Below, one piece after another: positions 1 to 6,865 of a DNA stretch of 12,602 bases. Positions within the stretch are counted from its first letter, which is position 1. Each line of letters begins with the position of its first letter. A program made the position numbers and the translations under genes. The stretch is from DASVCS01 sp036381495. GTDB taxonomy: Bacteria > Gemmatimonadota > Gemmatimonadetes > Longimicrobiales > RSA9. The notes below the pieces were generated by a model, which saw nothing but the letters and a program-made list of their open reading frames with translations, did no database searches and was not told where the DNA came from. The DNA lies in assembly GCA_036381495.1 (NCBI GenBank), contig DASVCS010000038.1:1-12602 (forward strand), read 5' to 3'.

Positions 1-183
1 GCTCTCGATGATCCCGGGCCCTTCCGCATCCCCCAGCACCACGACTTGTTCGAGACGGATCGTGCACTCGGGGCACGCCGGCTCCGATGGGATCTCGATC
101 ACTTCCTGTCCGCGGGCGGTCGGCACCGCGACCAGCGCGACCGCAGCCACGAGCCAATGCATGCGCCTACCCGATACCCCCAT
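1..183 (-). CDS. Exported 6-bladed beta-propeller protein, N-terminal fragment
   Basis: The minus strand from 183 down to the window edge is open for 61 codons and is cut by the edge. The ATG at 183-181 has a GGAGAA Shine-Dalgarno-like stretch a few bases upstream and gives a signal peptide: basic n-region MGVSGRR, hydrophobic core HWLVAAVALVAVPTA, likely cleavage near ARG-QE. An internal ATG at 162 would also leave a signal peptide but lacks the basic n-region. The mature part begins with a CPECTIRLEQVVVLGD stretch followed by GPG, which resembles the N-terminus of exported 6-bladed (NHL/DUF5128-like) propellers from Gemmatimonadota, where a pair of cysteines precedes the first blade. That resemblance is from memory and only the first strand is visible, so the family call is tentative. 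The exported-protein call is firmer. It lies 169 bases downstream of the split sigma factor on the same strand and could be co-transcribed with it. Confidence 0.6.
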   Translation of the reverse strand, partial: MGVSGRRMHWLVAAVALVAVPTARGQEVIEIPSEPACPECTIRLEQVVVLGDAEGPGIIES

Positions 184-352
184 GCCGTTCTCCGCGTTGG
201 CATCGATCCGCTTGCCGCGGGCACACCGATGTCGTTGGCGCGGCGCTCGCGCGGCAATCGGTCGAGTTGACCCGTCCACTACATAGAACCCGTGAGCCAC
301 CCAAAACCCCTACAACCCCCTCCCACGGCCTGACCGCCAGCGGCCATACCGG

Positions 353-893
353 TCACGCGCCGCGCACGTAGTCCGCCAGCTTCTCGCGTAGGAGCCGGTT
401 CCCACGCCGGATCTGCTCCTCGACCGTCTTGATCGAAACGCCCATGGCGCGGGCGGCCTCGCGGTGTGCGCCCCTCGATCCGTACGAGCCGGAACGTCTG
501 GCCGCAGCGCGGCGGTAGCGCATCGATCGCCTGGGACAGCTCGGCGGCCAGCGTTCGTGCGCGGAACTCGTCGGCCGGCGAGGAGGCCAGGGGACGCGGA
601 ATCCAGCGCGCCGTCTCCAGCCAGTCGCGCCGGATCCGCTGGCGCCCGATCCAGTGGCGCGCCTCGTTTCGCACCGCCGTGCGGAGATAGCCGAGATCGA
701 GCCGCCGTTCGCGGAGCCGTTCAGGGTGCTCGAGGAGACGTCGGAAGACCTCCTGGACCATATCCTCCGCGACATCCGGGGATCCGATGTAGCGGAGCGC
801 GTCCTGGTGCAGTCGCGCCCGGTGGCGCCGGTACATCGCCGCCGCGATTGTCCGGGCGCCGTCGCCGGTGGGAGATGAGCCGGCCGGTGTCAT
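353..893 (-). pseudogene. ECF-type RNA polymerase sigma factor, frameshifted between sigma-2 and the sigma-4 helix-turn-helix
   Basis: An extracytoplasmic-function sigma factor would direct RNA polymerase to a small regulon, often envelope or uptake genes. The chosen ATG (893-891) follows GAGG with a 6-base gap. The first frame carries sigma-2: a YRRHRARLHQDALRYIGSPD helix, then AEDMVQEVFRRLLEHP (region 2.2-like) and YLRTAVRNEARHWIGRQ (region 2.3/2.4), then the start of sigma-4, LSQAIDALPPRCGQTFRLVRI. The rest of sigma-4, HREAARAMGVSIKTVEEQIR and on to a TGA at 355-353, is in another frame. The switch falls at a GGGG run (474-471). Total length is one base more (or two fewer) than a multiple of three; adding two bases restores the usual EG-x-x-HRE spacing and gives about 180 residues, normal for the family. 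No FecR-like anti-sigma gene follows. It may be a true pseudogene or an intact gene with an indel error. Confidence 0.82.
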
Positions 894-955
894 GATCGGC
901 CTCGTGGTTGGAGGGAGGCGTAGCGGTACGGGCGCCACCGTCGTGCCCGCGCCCA

Positions 956-984
956 AGATTGCACCGAGCCCATCGGAAGTGCAA
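956..984 (-). promoter_or_regulatory. Weak sigma-70-like promoter candidate for the sigma factor gene
   Basis: On the minus strand, TTGCAC (984-979) is separated by 17 bases from CAATCT (961-956), about 60 bases before the sigma factor ATG. The -35 match is good and the -10 match is poor. The spacing and placement are the main support, so this is a suggestion only. Confidence 0.25.
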
Positions 985-1068
985 GGATCTCGGTCCGGGC
1001 CTGATCGCGGTGCATCCGAGCCGGCAGCCGAGGCCCGTGGTACGGAGAGAGGCGTCCGCCGGCCCGCC

Positions 1069-1097
1069 TGTCGTACCCGCCGGTCCGACCCTATATT
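1069..1097 (+). promoter_or_regulatory. Candidate promoter for the propeller operon
   Basis: TATATT at 1092-1097 is the most AT-rich hexamer of this GC-rich divergent region and matches a -10 box at five of six positions. A poor -35 candidate (TGTCGT) lies 17 bases upstream. Transcription would start about 70 bases before the ATG at 1173. Nothing else between 894 and 1172 looks like a gene. Confidence 0.3.
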
Positions 1098-1172
1098 GTT
1101 CGCGACGGCGGTCCCCACGCATCTCGGCATCCGGGGCCGCGCCGAGCCCAATCCAGTCGAACGAGGTCCCCT

Positions 1173-3602
1173 ATGAGAGAGTCATTCGTTCTCCCGCGCC
1201 TCGCGCTGTTCTGCGTGCCGCTGCTCGCGTGGGCGGTGCGCGCGGAGGCGCAGACGTTCCGTCCGCTCGAGCCGGCGGATCCGCTGGCGGCGCAGATGGC
1301 CGGCTTCGGCGCGGCGATCGCGATCGGCGACGGCGTCGTCTTCATCGGCGAGCCGCAGAACACGTTGCGGCCGGGCATGGTCTACGTGTACGGGCGTGGC
1401 GCGGACGGCGCGTGGGTCGAGCGGACGCAGCTCCGGGCGTCGGATGCCGAGAACTCGGATGGCTTCGGCGCCTCGCTCGCGGTCGAGGGCGGGACGCTGG
1501 TCGTCGGCGCGGCGGCGCAGAACGGCGGCACCGGCGCGGTCTACATCTTCGAGCGGTCGGGCGATGCGTGGCGGCAGGCGCTGCGGCTGGTGCCGGCGGA
1601 TGGCGCGGCCGGTGATGCGTTCGGCGCGAGCCTGGCGCTCTCGGGCGACTTCCTGCTGGTGGGCGCGCCCGGGCAGATGGAGCGCAAGGGCGCCGTCTAC
1701 GTGTACCGCCGGGAGGGCGGCACGTGGTCGGCGGCGGGCAAGCTCGAGGCGAGCGACGGCGCGGCGCAGGACGTCTTCGGCTCCGCGATCGCCGTCGCGA
1801 ACGGACGCGCGCTGATCGGCGCCGCCCGCAAGGGCGACGGGCTGGGCGCGGTGTACGCCTTCCGCCTCGAAGGCGACGCGTGGCGCGAGACGGGTCGCCT
1901 CGAAGCGAGGGGGCTCGATGCGCCCGCCGGCTTCGGCGGCGCACTGGCCATGCGTGGCGCGGAGGCGTTCGTGGGCGCGCCGCTGGCCGGCGGCTCGATC
2001 GGCGCGGTGTACGCGTTCCGGCTGGACGAGGAGTCGGGCGAGTGGGAGTCGACGGCGCGCCTGACGGCCTTCGACGGAGGCCGGCGCACCGCGTTCGGCG
2101 CCTCGATCGCGCCCACGGGCGACGCGCTCTGGGTGGGCGCCCCCGGCGCATCGCGCTTCCAAGGCGCGGTCTACGTCTTCGAGGGCGACGGCAGCGGCGA
2201 GGGCTGGCTGGCTTCGCGCAAGCTCGGCGCGGAGGGCATCGAGCGCGGCGATGCATTCGCCGCCGTGGTCGCGGCGAGCGATGAGCTCGCGGTCGTCGGC
2301 GTCGTCGGCGCCGACAACGGCGCCGGCACGGCGATCGTCTTCGAGCCCGGCGCGGCGGAGGGCCAGTGGATCCAGCGCAACACGCTGCTCAGCGAGCCGG
2401 AGGAGATGGCGCCCGTGGTCGGCGGCGCGGTCGCGTGTCGGGATGGGATGGCCGCGATCTACGACTGCAAGGGGGTCGAGCTGGTCGCGTTCCTGCCGAT
2501 CAGCGCGATCGGGGGGGATCGCGGCACGCACCTCAACGACATCTGGGGGTGGACCGACCCCGAGACCGGCCACGAATACGCACTGGTCGGCCGCACGGAC
2601 GGCACGGCGTTCGTCGACATCACCGACCCGGAGAACCCGGTCTACGTCGGCGATCTGCCCCGGACCGAGGGCTCGCCCGAGAGTAGCTGGCGCGACATCA
2701 AGGTCTATAAGGACCACGCCTTCATCGTCGCGGATGCGGCGGGCGAGCACGGGATGCAGGTCTTCGACCTGACACGGCTGCGCGAGTACGCCGGGCAGCC
2801 GATCACCTTCGATCCGGACACGACGTACCACCGGATCCACAGCGCGCACAACATCGCGATCAACACCGAGACCGGCTTCGCCTACCCGATCGGCAGCAGC
2901 TCGGGCGGCGAGACGTGCGGTGGCGGCCTGCACATGATCGACATCCGCGACCCGGAGAACCCGGTCTTCGCCGGCTGCTTCGCGGATCCCCAGACCGGCC
3001 GCGCCGGCACCGGCTACTCGCACGACGCGCAGTGCGTGGTCTATCACGGTCCGGACCAGGATTACCAGGGTCACGAGATCTGCATCGGCTTCAACGAGAC
3101 CGCGGTCTCGATCGCGGACGTGACGGACAAGAAGAACCCGATCGCGGTCTCGCGCGTCTCGTACCCCAACGTCGCGTACACGCACCAGGGCTGGTTCACC
3201 GAAGACCAGCGCTACCTGTACATGGATGACGAGCTGGACGAGTTGCAGGGCGGCGCGAGCAAGACGCGGACGCTGATCTGGGACCTCACCGACCTGGATG
3301 ACCCGCAGCTCCTGGCACAGCACCTGGGCACCACGGCGGCCACGGACCACAACCTCTACATCCGCGGCAACCTGATGTACCAGTCGAACTACTCGAGCGG
3401 ACTCCGGATCCTGGACATCAGCGACCCGGCGAACCCGGTCGAGGTGGGCTACCTCGATGTCGCGCCGTACGCGGCGAACGAGCCCGGCTTCCACGGCTCG
3501 TGGAGCAATTATCCGTTCTTCGAGAGCGGCGTGATCGCGGTCAGCGGCATCGAACAGGGATTGTTCCTGATCCGCAAGACGCCGGGTCGGCCGACTTCGT
3601 GA
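1173..3602 (+). CDS. Exported double beta-propeller: FG-GAP repeats fused to a choice-of-anchor B (LVIVD) domain
   Basis: The 809-residue protein starts at an ATG preceded by GAGG. Residues 1 to about 26 are a signal peptide ending AEA-QT, so the protein is exported. Residues about 40 to 400 hold seven FG-GAP-type repeats, each an FGASLA-like strand followed by VGAP and GAVYVF-like strands, which fits a seven-bladed integrin-alpha-type propeller. Residues about 420 to 805 match the choice-of-anchor B family with LVIVD-like strands such as TAFVDITDPENPVYVGDL and LRILDISDPANPVEVGYL. In this half, histidines recur once per blade in similar contexts (H453, H559, H617, H671, H726, H774), which could line the central channel. 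Six cysteines (422, 432, 582, 602, 621, 637) could form three disulfides. The stop codon overlaps the Shine-Dalgarno of the next gene, so the two are probably one operon. The domain reading is well supported; substrate or function is unknown. Confidence 0.88.
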   Translation: MRESFVLPRLALFCVPLLAWAVRAEAQTFRPLEPADPLAAQMAGFGAAIAIGDGVVFIGEPQNTLRPGMVYVYGRGADGAWVERTQLRASDAENSDGFGASLAVEGGTLVVGAAAQNGGTGAVYIFERSGDAWRQALRLVPADGAAGDAFGASLALSGDFLLVGAPGQMERKGAVYVYRREGGTWSAAGKLEASDGAAQDVFGSAIAVANGRALIGAARKGDGLGAVYAFRLEGDAWRETGRLEARGLDAPAGFGGALAMRGAEAFVGAPLAGGSIGAVYAFRLDEESGEWESTARLTAFDGGRRTAFGASIAPTGDALWVGAPGASRFQGAVYVFEGDGSGEGWLASRKLGAEGIERGDAFAAVVAASDELAVVGVVGADNGAGTAIVFEPGAAEGQWIQRNTLLSEPEEMAPVVGGAVACRDGMAAIYDCKGVELVAFLPISAIGGDRGTHLNDIWGWTDPETGHEYALVGRTDGTAFVDITDPENPVYVGDLPRTEGSPESSWRDIKVYKDHAFIVADAAGEHGMQVFDLTRLREYAGQPITFDPDTTYHRIHSAHNIAINTETGFAYPIGSSSGGETCGGGLHMIDIRDPENPVFAGCFADPQTGRAGTGYSHDAQCVVYHGPDQDYQGHEICIGFNETAVSIADVTDKKNPIAVSRVSYPNVAYTHQGWFTEDQRYLYMDDELDELQGGASKTRTLIWDLTDLDDPQLLAQHLGTTAATDHNLYIRGNLMYQSNYSSGLRILDISDPANPVEVGYLDVAPYAANEPGFHGSWSNYPFFESGVIAVSGIEQGLFLIRKTPGRPTS

Positions 3603-3612
3603 GGTGCTGATT

Positions 3613-4836
3613 ATGAGAGAGAGACGGGTCGTGCGAGGGCGCCCTGGTGGAGGGCTGGGGCTGGGGCTAGGGCTGGGACTAGGGAGGGCGGCATCCTGGT
3701 TGGGACGGGAGAGCGGGGCGGTCGGGCGGACCGGGGGGGCGGTGCTCGCCGTCGCGGCGATGTTGCTCGCGGGGGCCGCATCCCCGGGTCCGGGTGGCAC
3801 CGCGCACGCCCGGGGCGCGGCCGCGGGCGGGCCGGGCGGACGGCCCGGCGCGCCCGCGCTGCTCTACGTGACCAACCAGGACGCTGCGACGGTGAGCGTG
3901 ATCGACGTCGGCACGCTCGAAGTGCTGCGCACCGTCCGGCTCCAGGACTACGGCTTCTCGGCCAACGCGAAGCCGCACGACGTTGCGGTCGAGCCGGACG
4001 GCTCGGCCTGGTACGTCTCGCTGATCGGCGACAACAAGGTGGTCAAGTTCTCGGCCGATGACAGGGTGCTCGGCCAGGCCGACGTCGAGGTTGCGGGGCT
4101 GATCGCGCTGCATCCCGGCGGCGAGCTGCTCTACGCCACCCGCTCGATGAGCGCGGTCAACCCGCCGCCCCGGATCGCCGAGATCCGCCGCTCCGATATG
4201 GACGCGGAGGAGATCGACGTCCTCTTCCCGCGGCCACATGCGCTCAGCATCCAGCCGTCCGGCGCGTACGTCTACACGGCGAGTCTGGCGGTCAACCAGA
4301 TGGCCGTGATCGACGTCAAGACGGGCGAAGTCCGGGTGGTACCGTTCGAGGGGCCGAACTACGTGCTCGGACACTCGGCCATCTCGCCGGATGGCAAGAC
4401 ATTGGTCGTCACCATGCACACGCCCGAGCTGCGGGTCTTCGACCTGAGCGATCCCGCGGCGCCGCGCTACGTCGCGACCATCGAGGTCGGCGAGCTGCCG
4501 TGGCTGCCGGCGTTCTCGCCCGACGGCCGCCAGGTCTACGTCCCGAACCGCGGCGACAACACGGTCTCGGTCGTGGACATCCAGCGCCGGCAGACCGTCG
4601 CGACCGTCGAGGGGCAGGGCTTCGCCGAGCCCTACGCCGCCATCGTCTCGCCCGACGGCCGGCGCGTGTTCGTCTCGAACAGCAACACGCAGGGCACGTA
4701 CATCCCGGAGGGCGCGGCGGCCGGGAGCAAGCCCCCGGGCACGGTCGTCGTGATCGATGCGGCGACGCGCGCGGTGACGGACGTCATCCCCGTCGGCCGC
4801 GGCCCGACCGGTATGGCCATCGCCGGTGTCCGCTGA
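3613..4836 (+). CDS. Exported YVTN/YncE-like beta-propeller protein
   Basis: The ATG at 3613 is preceded by GAGG (3601-3604), which overlaps the TGA of the upstream gene; an in-frame GTG at 3604 is less likely because it would sit on that site. The product is 407 residues. From about residue 84 it has repeated YVTN-family strands: LLYVTNQDAATVSVIDV, then VYTASLAVNQMAVIDV, VYVPNRGDNTVSVVDI (near 309) and VFVSNSNTQGTYIPEG (near 352), alternating with SPDGR-type turns. Such proteins form seven-bladed propellers in the periplasm or on the surface. The N-terminus is unusual: about 45 residues rich in Gly, Leu and Arg come before the hydrophobic segment AVLAVAAMLLAGAA, so the true start might be further in, for example the GTG at 3742. 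Between the signal and first blade is a Gly/Pro/Ala-rich linker. The downstream gene overlaps or closely follows the stop. No catalytic residues are recognised. Confidence 0.85.
   Translation: MRERRVVRGRPGGGLGLGLGLGLGRAASWLGRESGAVGRTGGAVLAVAAMLLAGAASPGPGGTAHARGAAAGGPGGRPGAPALLYVTNQDAATVSVIDVGTLEVLRTVRLQDYGFSANAKPHDVAVEPDGSAWYVSLIGDNKVVKFSADDRVLGQADVEVAGLIALHPGGELLYATRSMSAVNPPPRIAEIRRSDMDAEEIDVLFPRPHALSIQPSGAYVYTASLAVNQMAVIDVKTGEVRVVPFEGPNYVLGHSAISPDGKTLVVTMHTPELRVFDLSDPAAPRYVATIEVGELPWLPAFSPDGRQVYVPNRGDNTVSVVDIQRRQTVATVEGQGFAEPYAAIVSPDGRRVFVSNSNTQGTYIPEGAAAGSKPPGTVVVIDAATRAVTDVIPVGRGPTGMAIAGVR
3652..3687 (+). repeat. G-rich hexanucleotide tandem array inside the YVTN gene start
   Basis: About six copies of a GGGCTG/GGGCTA unit (with one GGACTA and a final GGGAGG) lie 39 bases after the ATG. 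They encode an alternating Gly-Leu stretch. The coding strand has at least six runs of three or more G separated by one to four bases, which fits the usual G-quadruplex rule. Confidence 0.85.
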
Positions 4837-6733
4837 AGTGCCGCCACCCGCCCGCGCGCATGCGCGCGGGCGGTGGTTCAGCTCCGCGATGCGCCTCGGG
4901 TGCGCTCTGCTCCTCGCCGGCTGTGCCGCGGGCACGGGCGGAGGCGCCGGCCCGGCCGCATCGCCAGGGACGCCCGGCGATCCGGCGGCGGGCGGCACGG
5001 CCGCCAGTGGGGGGCGCGATGTCGCCCCCTTCGTCGTCCTCGACGAGAACGGCGTGCCGTACGCGTTCCCGTTCCTCGGCGGGTTCAACGTGCCGCGCCC
5101 GCAGTTCGTCGACATCGATGGGGACGACGATCTCGACCTCTTCGTGCAGGAGCGGTCGGGCGCGCTGATGTTCTTCGAGAACCGGGGCGGCGCGGCGGTC
5201 GGGCCGTTCGTCTGGCGTACGGACCGTTACCAGGGGCTGGACGTCGGCGAGTGGAGCCGGTTCGTCGATCTCGATGGCGATGGGGATCTGGACCTGCTGG
5301 CCGAGCAGCGCTACAGCTACATCCGGTACTACCGCAACGACGGCACGCCGCGCCGCGCGGAATTCGTCCTGGCCACGGACTCGGTGCGCGACGTCGAGGG
5401 TGCGGCGGTCTTCGCGGATCGCCAGAACATCCCGAACCTGACCGACATCGACTGCGACGGCCGCCTGGACCTCTTCCTGGGGCGCGTGGACGGGACCGTG
5501 CGCCGTTACGAGCTCGCGGACCCGGGCCCGGACGGTCTGCCGCGGTTCCGCTTCGTGACCGACCGGTTCGAGGGGATCCTGATCATCGGGCAGATCATCC
5601 CGAGCGCGCGCCACGGCGCGAACAGCATGGAGTTCGCGGACGTCGATGCGGACGGCGACCAGGACCTGTTCTGGGGCGATTACTTCGAGCCGGGCGTCCT
5701 CTTCATCGAGAACACCGGCTCGTGCGTCGCGCCCTCGATGCGCGGCGAGCCCGTGCAGGTGCCCGCGGCCTCGGCGGACTCGCTCCGCACCAGCGGGTAC
5801 AACGTGCCGGTCCTCACGGATCCGGACGCCGACGGCGACCTCGACCTCTTCCTCGGCGTGCTCGGCGGCGCGTTCAACCCCACGAGGACGGCGGCGGACA
5901 ACTTCTACTTCTTCGAACGCGTCGAGAGCGGAGCGCTGCGGCTGCGCACGCGTCGTTTCCTGACCTCGATCGACGTGGGCAGCGAGAGCATCCCGGCGTT
6001 CGCGGACACGGACGGCGATGGTGATCTCGACCTCTACCTCGCAAACAAGATCGACCCCGTCGCATTGAACTCGGGGCGCGTCTACCGCTTCGAGAACACC
6101 GGGAGCGCGACGTCGCCGCGCTTCGCGCTCCGGGACACGCTCGCGCTGCGCGAGGCCTATCACCTCGCGCCCGCATTCGCGGACCTGGACGGCGACGACG
6201 ATCTGGACCTGCTGCTCGGGTCGTGGAACAAGGGGATCGCGTTCTTCCGCAACGACGGCACCGCGAGCGAGCCCCGTTGGGTCCTGGCCGACTCCGCGTT
6301 CATCACGCTCACGCGCGGCAGCCATACCACGCCCGCGACCGGCGACCTGGACGGCGATGGCGACCTCGACCTGATCGTGGGCGAGGCCGGTGGGACGCTG
6401 AACTACTACCGCAACGATGGCTCCGCGCACGAGCCGCGCTTCACGCTCGTCAGCGACGAATACCTCGATATCGACGCCGGCCGCCGCAGCTTCCCCGCGC
6501 TCGCCGACCTGGACGGCGATGGCGACCTCGATCTCGTGGTCGGAAGCGAGGCCGGGGACATCGTGCTCTACCGTAACGAAGGCGACGTACACGCGCCGCG
6601 CTTCGTGAAGGATGAGAGCGCGACGCTGCCGAACGTGCCCTACGCCGCGCCGGCGTTCGTCGACCTAAACGCGGATGGACGGCTGGAGCTGGTGGTGGGC
6701 GGGCTGGCGGGCGGCGTCGAGTACTGGCCGTAG
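4826..6733 (+). CDS. VCBS/FG-GAP repeat lipoprotein with ten Asp-rich blades
   Basis: Numbered from the GTG at 4826, the protein has 635 residues. A signal ends in the lipobox LAGC (Cys33), followed by a Gly/Ala/Pro-rich linker to about residue 65, so it is probably a lipid-anchored surface or periplasmic protein. Ten repeats of the D-x-D-x-D-x-D-L-D type start near residues 94, 146, 205, 270, 330, 392, 451, 505, 559 and 611 (for example FVDIDGDDDLDLFV and LADLDGDGDLDLVVG). They are calcium-binding-like loops of VCBS/FG-GAP propeller blades. Adjacent repeats near 505 and 559 are almost identical in DNA, suggesting recent blade duplication. The start is uncertain: GTG 4826 overlaps the previous gene by 11 bases, GTG 4838 sits just after its stop, and ATG 4889 would leave only 11 residues before the lipid Cys, which is short. 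No Shine-Dalgarno is clear, so translational coupling is likely. Confidence 0.88.
   Translation: MSAEVPPPARAHARGRWFSSAMRLGCALLLAGCAAGTGGGAGPAASPGTPGDPAAGGTAASGGRDVAPFVVLDENGVPYAFPFLGGFNVPRPQFVDIDGDDDLDLFVQERSGALMFFENRGGAAVGPFVWRTDRYQGLDVGEWSRFVDLDGDGDLDLLAEQRYSYIRYYRNDGTPRRAEFVLATDSVRDVEGAAVFADRQNIPNLTDIDCDGRLDLFLGRVDGTVRRYELADPGPDGLPRFRFVTDRFEGILIIGQIIPSARHGANSMEFADVDADGDQDLFWGDYFEPGVLFIENTGSCVAPSMRGEPVQVPAASADSLRTSGYNVPVLTDPDADGDLDLFLGVLGGAFNPTRTAADNFYFFERVESGALRLRTRRFLTSIDVGSESIPAFADTDGDGDLDLYLANKIDPVALNSGRVYRFENTGSATSPRFALRDTLALREAYHLAPAFADLDGDDDLDLLLGSWNKGIAFFRNDGTASEPRWVLADSAFITLTRGSHTTPATGDLDGDGDLDLIVGEAGGTLNYYRNDGSAHEPRFTLVSDEYLDIDAGRRSFPALADLDGDGDLDLVVGSEAGDIVLYRNEGDVHAPRFVKDESATLPNVPYAAPAFVDLNADGRLELVVGGLAGGVEYWP
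4844..4876. repeat. 26-bp perfect palindrome at the YVTN/VCBS gene junction
   Basis: Bases 4848-4873 are a perfect inverted repeat centred between 4860 and 4861 (half-site CCGCCCGCGCGCA). Skipping one base at 4847 extends pairing by three more (4844-4846 with 4874-4876). It begins 11 bases after the YVTN stop and ends 15 bases before the ATG at 4889. There is no T-run after it, so it is not a classical terminator. It could be an mRNA hairpin controlling the downstream start, or a protein-binding site. Confidence 0.75.
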
Positions 6734-6792
6734 GAAAGGGCGCCCGTCCCACGCGGCAGGCACCCCCGTTCGCTAGAGCATCTGCCCGCCGG

Positions 6793-6848
6793 TTCGGAGG
6801 TGCGCGGCCGCCCGCGATGCACTTGCGGCCGCAGTGCACGAATCCGAA
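6793..6848. terminator. Possible bidirectional terminator hairpin between convergent genes
   Basis: The 132-base gap between two converging genes contains nested inverted repeats. The outer arms are TTCGGA (6793-6798) and TCCGAA (6843-6848). An inner hairpin at 6818-6838 pairs TGCACT with AGTGCA around a GCGGCCGC core, with one bulged T. There is no T-tract on either strand, so termination is inferred from placement and symmetry only. Confidence 0.35.
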
Positions 6849-6865
6849 CTGATGCGGCAACCGGT

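Noticed and set aside
240..300. Promoter-like hexamers (TTGACC on the plus strand; TATGTA on the minus strand)
   Set aside because: The plus-strand box has no -10 at proper spacing and no gene to serve. The minus-strand box has no acceptable -35.
1182..3800. 872-codon open frame on the minus strand
   Set aside because: It lies opposite the double-propeller gene, is dominated by Arg/Ala/Asp repeats and matches no family. It is a GC-rich antisense shadow.
4784..6592. 602-codon open frame on the minus strand
   Set aside because: Its Val/Glu-rich repeats are the antisense of the Asp-rich blades of the VCBS gene.
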